Source: BPGX01 sp035405785 (lineage in GTDB: Bacteria > Bacteroidota > Bacteroidia > B-17B0 > Aurantibacillaceae). Taken from it: a stretch of DNA of 64,000 bases. Below, in pieces: positions 62,432-64,000 of this stretch; position 1 is the first letter of the stretch, and every line of letters begins with the position of its first letter. The notes below the pieces were generated by a model. The model did not search any database. It had not been told where the DNA came from and worked only from the letters and a program-made list of their open reading frames with translations. Both the position numbers and the translations under genes were made by a program. The stretch is from NCBI GenBank assembly GCA_035405785.1, contig DAONJS010000002.1, positions 186,001 to 250,000 on the forward strand, written 5' to 3'.

Positions 62432-63397
62432 ATGGCAAAATTATCCATAAAACCTATTAAAATTGTTGAAGTAAAAAGTGAAATCGGTGCGGGCACAAGA
62501 GGGGCAAGTTTAGGAATAGACGCTATTAAAATTGCAGCATTAGATTTTGGAAGTCCATTTTTTAAAAAATATAAATCTATTGAAATTCCTAATGAAAATT
62601 ATCTGTTATTAGAGCCAGTAGTAAATGATTATGCTAAAAGAATTAAAGGCGTATATAATCTTAATGCCCGGCTGGCAGAACAAATCAAAAAGATACTATT
62701 AGACGATGAATTGCCAATTGTTTTAGCAGGCGACCATAGTTCTGCAATTGGTACCATTTCTGGAATTAAAATGGCTTATCCCGACAAAAGATTAGGTGTA
62801 ATATGGATAGATGCACACGCTGATTTACATTCACCATATACTACACCAAGCGGCAATATGCACGGAATGCCATTAGCTTGTGTATTGGCTGAAGATAATA
62901 AAGACAGACAACAAAATAAACCTGATGATGAAACTATTGAATACTGGGAAAAACTTAAAAATTTAGGTGGTATTAAACCTAAAATATATTATTCCGATTT
63001 AGTTTACATTGCATTAAGAGATTTTGAACCACAAGAAGAATATCTTATCAAAAAGAATAAAGTTCGTGTTTTTACAGTTGCTGAAATACGCAAAAAAGCC
63101 GTTGAAAGAATTGCCATTGAAGCATTGAATTATTTAGAACATTGTGATATTATTTATGTAAGTTTTGATGTAGATAGTATGGATTCTCGTATCAGTAGCG
63201 GAACAGGAACTCCCGTGCCAAATGGTATTACTGAAAAAGAAGCAGGTAATTTGATTTATTATCTGATGCGTAGTAAAAAAATTGTTTGCTTTGAAATGGT
63301 AGAAATCAATCCAACATTGGATAAAGAAAACTTAATGGCTGAAAATGCATTTGAGATATTGCAAAAAGCCACTAATCAACTCACTCAAGATTTTTAA
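62432..63397 (+). CDS. rocF: Arginase-family ureohydrolase
   Basis: A 321-residue binuclear-Mn enzyme. Metal ligands are seen in AGDHSSAIG, WIDAHADLHSP and SFDVDSMDS. The loop TPSGNMHGMPL matches arginase, which hydrolyses arginine to ornithine and urea; agmatinases have a different loop. The context (divergent from arginine decarboxylase) would also suit agmatinase, so the substrate should be treated as probable. Its TAA stop shares two bases with the stop codon of the convergent M28 peptidase gene. Confidence 0.8.
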   Translation: MAKLSIKPIKIVEVKSEIGAGTRGASLGIDAIKIAALDFGSPFFKKYKSIEIPNENYLLLEPVVNDYAKRIKGVYNLNARLAEQIKKILLDDELPIVLAGDHSSAIGTISGIKMAYPDKRLGVIWIDAHADLHSPYTTPSGNMHGMPLACVLAEDNKDRQQNKPDDETIEYWEKLKNLGGIKPKIYYSDLVYIALRDFEPQEEYLIKKNKVRVFTVAEIRKKAVERIAIEALNYLEHCDIIYVSFDVDSMDSRISSGTGTPVPNGITEKEAGNLIYYLMRSKKIVCFEMVEINPTLDKENLMAENAFEILQKATNQLTQDF

Positions 63398-64000
63398 TTT
63401 GTTGCTTGAAAATATTTATCCACCATCATTACAAAACTACTTATAGCGGCTCCACCTAATTCTAATTCTCTTTTGTGAACATTTTCAAACACATCATCTT
63501 TTGTGTGATGTAAATCAAAATATCTTTGATTATCGGGCTCATATCCACAAAGTGGTATATTAAAGTTTTTTTTCAAAGGACTAATGTCTGCTCCTCCCCC
63601 ACCCTTTATTATTTCAATATAATAAGGATGAAAAAGTTTATTCCATTGCACACACAAATTAAATAAACCATTAGTTGTATCTACACCAATATAGCGAGGG
63701 GTAAAACCTCCTGCATCTGTTTCTATTGCAGTCAAATGTTTTTCTTTTTTATCAAAAGCATCTTTTGCATAAGTTTTTCCTCCCATCAATCCATTTTCTT
63801 CATTCATAAATGCTACAATGCGAATGGTATTTTTGGGTTTGTAGATATTTTTGAAAACATAAATTGCTTCAATACTCTGCACAATACCTGTCCCATCATC
63901 ATGAGCACCTTCTCCAACATCCCAACTATCTAAATGTCCACCAATAGTAATATATCTGTCTGGATATTGACTGCCTTTTATTTCGGCTATTACATTGTAA
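63394..64000 (-). CDS. M28-family zinc peptidase, C-terminal part (cut by window edge)
   Basis: The frame is open to the right edge, so the N-terminus is missing; 201 complete codons are present. It reads ITIGGHLDSWDVGEGAHDDGTG, the M28 metal centre (His, Asp), then MNEENGLMGG (catalytic and metal Glu), AIETDAGG (metal Asp/Glu) and DLHHTKDD (metal His). This is a co-catalytic two-zinc exopeptidase of the carboxypeptidase Q/aminopeptidase type. A GTG at 63882 is an internal codon, not the start. The stop overlaps that of the arginase gene by 2 bp on the opposite strand. Confidence 0.93.
   Translation of the reverse strand, partial: YNVIAEIKGSQYPDRYITIGGHLDSWDVGEGAHDDGTGIVQSIEAIYVFKNIYKPKNTIRIVAFMNEENGLMGGKTYAKDAFDKKEKHLTAIETDAGGFTPRYIGVDTTNGLFNLCVQWNKLFHPYYIEIIKGGGGADISPLKKNFNIPLCGYEPDNQRYFDLHHTKDDVFENVHKRELELGGAAISSFVMMVDKYFQATN

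Noticed and set aside
63736..63933. 65-codon plus-strand frame at the right edge
   Set aside because: It is antisense to the M28 metal-binding motifs, which are clearly the real coding strand.

Overview
The window is an AT-rich bacterial chromosome segment (roughly 30% GC by eye) from a member of the Bacteroidota. The evidence is consistent: three secreted proteins with type A and two with type B type IX secretion (T9SS) sorting domains, two PorP/SprF-like membrane proteins, a TonB receptor with a carboxypeptidase-regulatory-like N-terminus, the long Bacteroidota/Chlamydia-type IspG, the lineage-typical DUF2480, DUF4159 and DUF4476 proteins, and many promoters with the Bacteroidota -7 element TAnnTTTG. 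I cannot assign a genus. No phage, insertion sequence with a transposase, CRISPR array, tRNA or rRNA was seen.

Layout. 1-135 is the 5' end of rpsL (ribosomal protein S12, minus strand), cut by the left edge. 0.7-9 kb: a T9SS cargo protein, ispG plus a SpoU-type methyltransferase, a membrane-anchored sugar 4,6-dehydratase and a TonB receptor. 9-25 kb: mainly housekeeping genes (fumarylacetoacetase, thyA, dnaN, aconitase, gyrA, rlmB, and an acpP-fabF-rnc operon). 25-38 kb: a LolC/E-like permease, a NamZ-type muramidase, yraN, prmC, an Nramp transporter fused to a universal stress domain, recR, an OmpA protein, proline dehydrogenase and pyruvate dehydrogenase E1 beta. 38.2-49.5 kb: an 11.3-kb minus-strand operon for surface export, with two giant paralogous Ig/PKD adhesins, each followed by its own PorP/SprF protein, ending in a TPR/beta-propeller/OmpA protein of PorE architecture. 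49.6-64 kb: corA, a DnaE polymerase with a fused proofreading exonuclease, two tandem M43 metalloproteases with T9SS tails, an MFS exporter, arginine decarboxylase divergent from arginase, and a truncated M28 peptidase.

The least ordinary material is between genes. About ten gaps carry a shared vocabulary of short repeats reused in different order and orientation: tandem arrays with a 7-nt period (GTGAAAA, TTCAATG, ACTAAAA types), a GTCATTGCGAG...GAAGCAATCTC family, a double-hairpin family around GCCGACGC/GGTCGGC whose second hairpin changes sequence but keeps pairing, a GGGCGTAT/ATACGCCC hairpin, a GACATAAATGTC palindrome, TTTGCGT-type words, one 141-bp element of about 69% GC, and one 162-bp element with perfect 12-bp terminal inverted repeats. 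Three unrelated genes run into a GTGAAAA array and so acquire the same repeat-encoded tail (VKSEK or VKSDE) and stop codon. Three convergent gene pairs abut or overlap at their stop codons with no space for a terminator.
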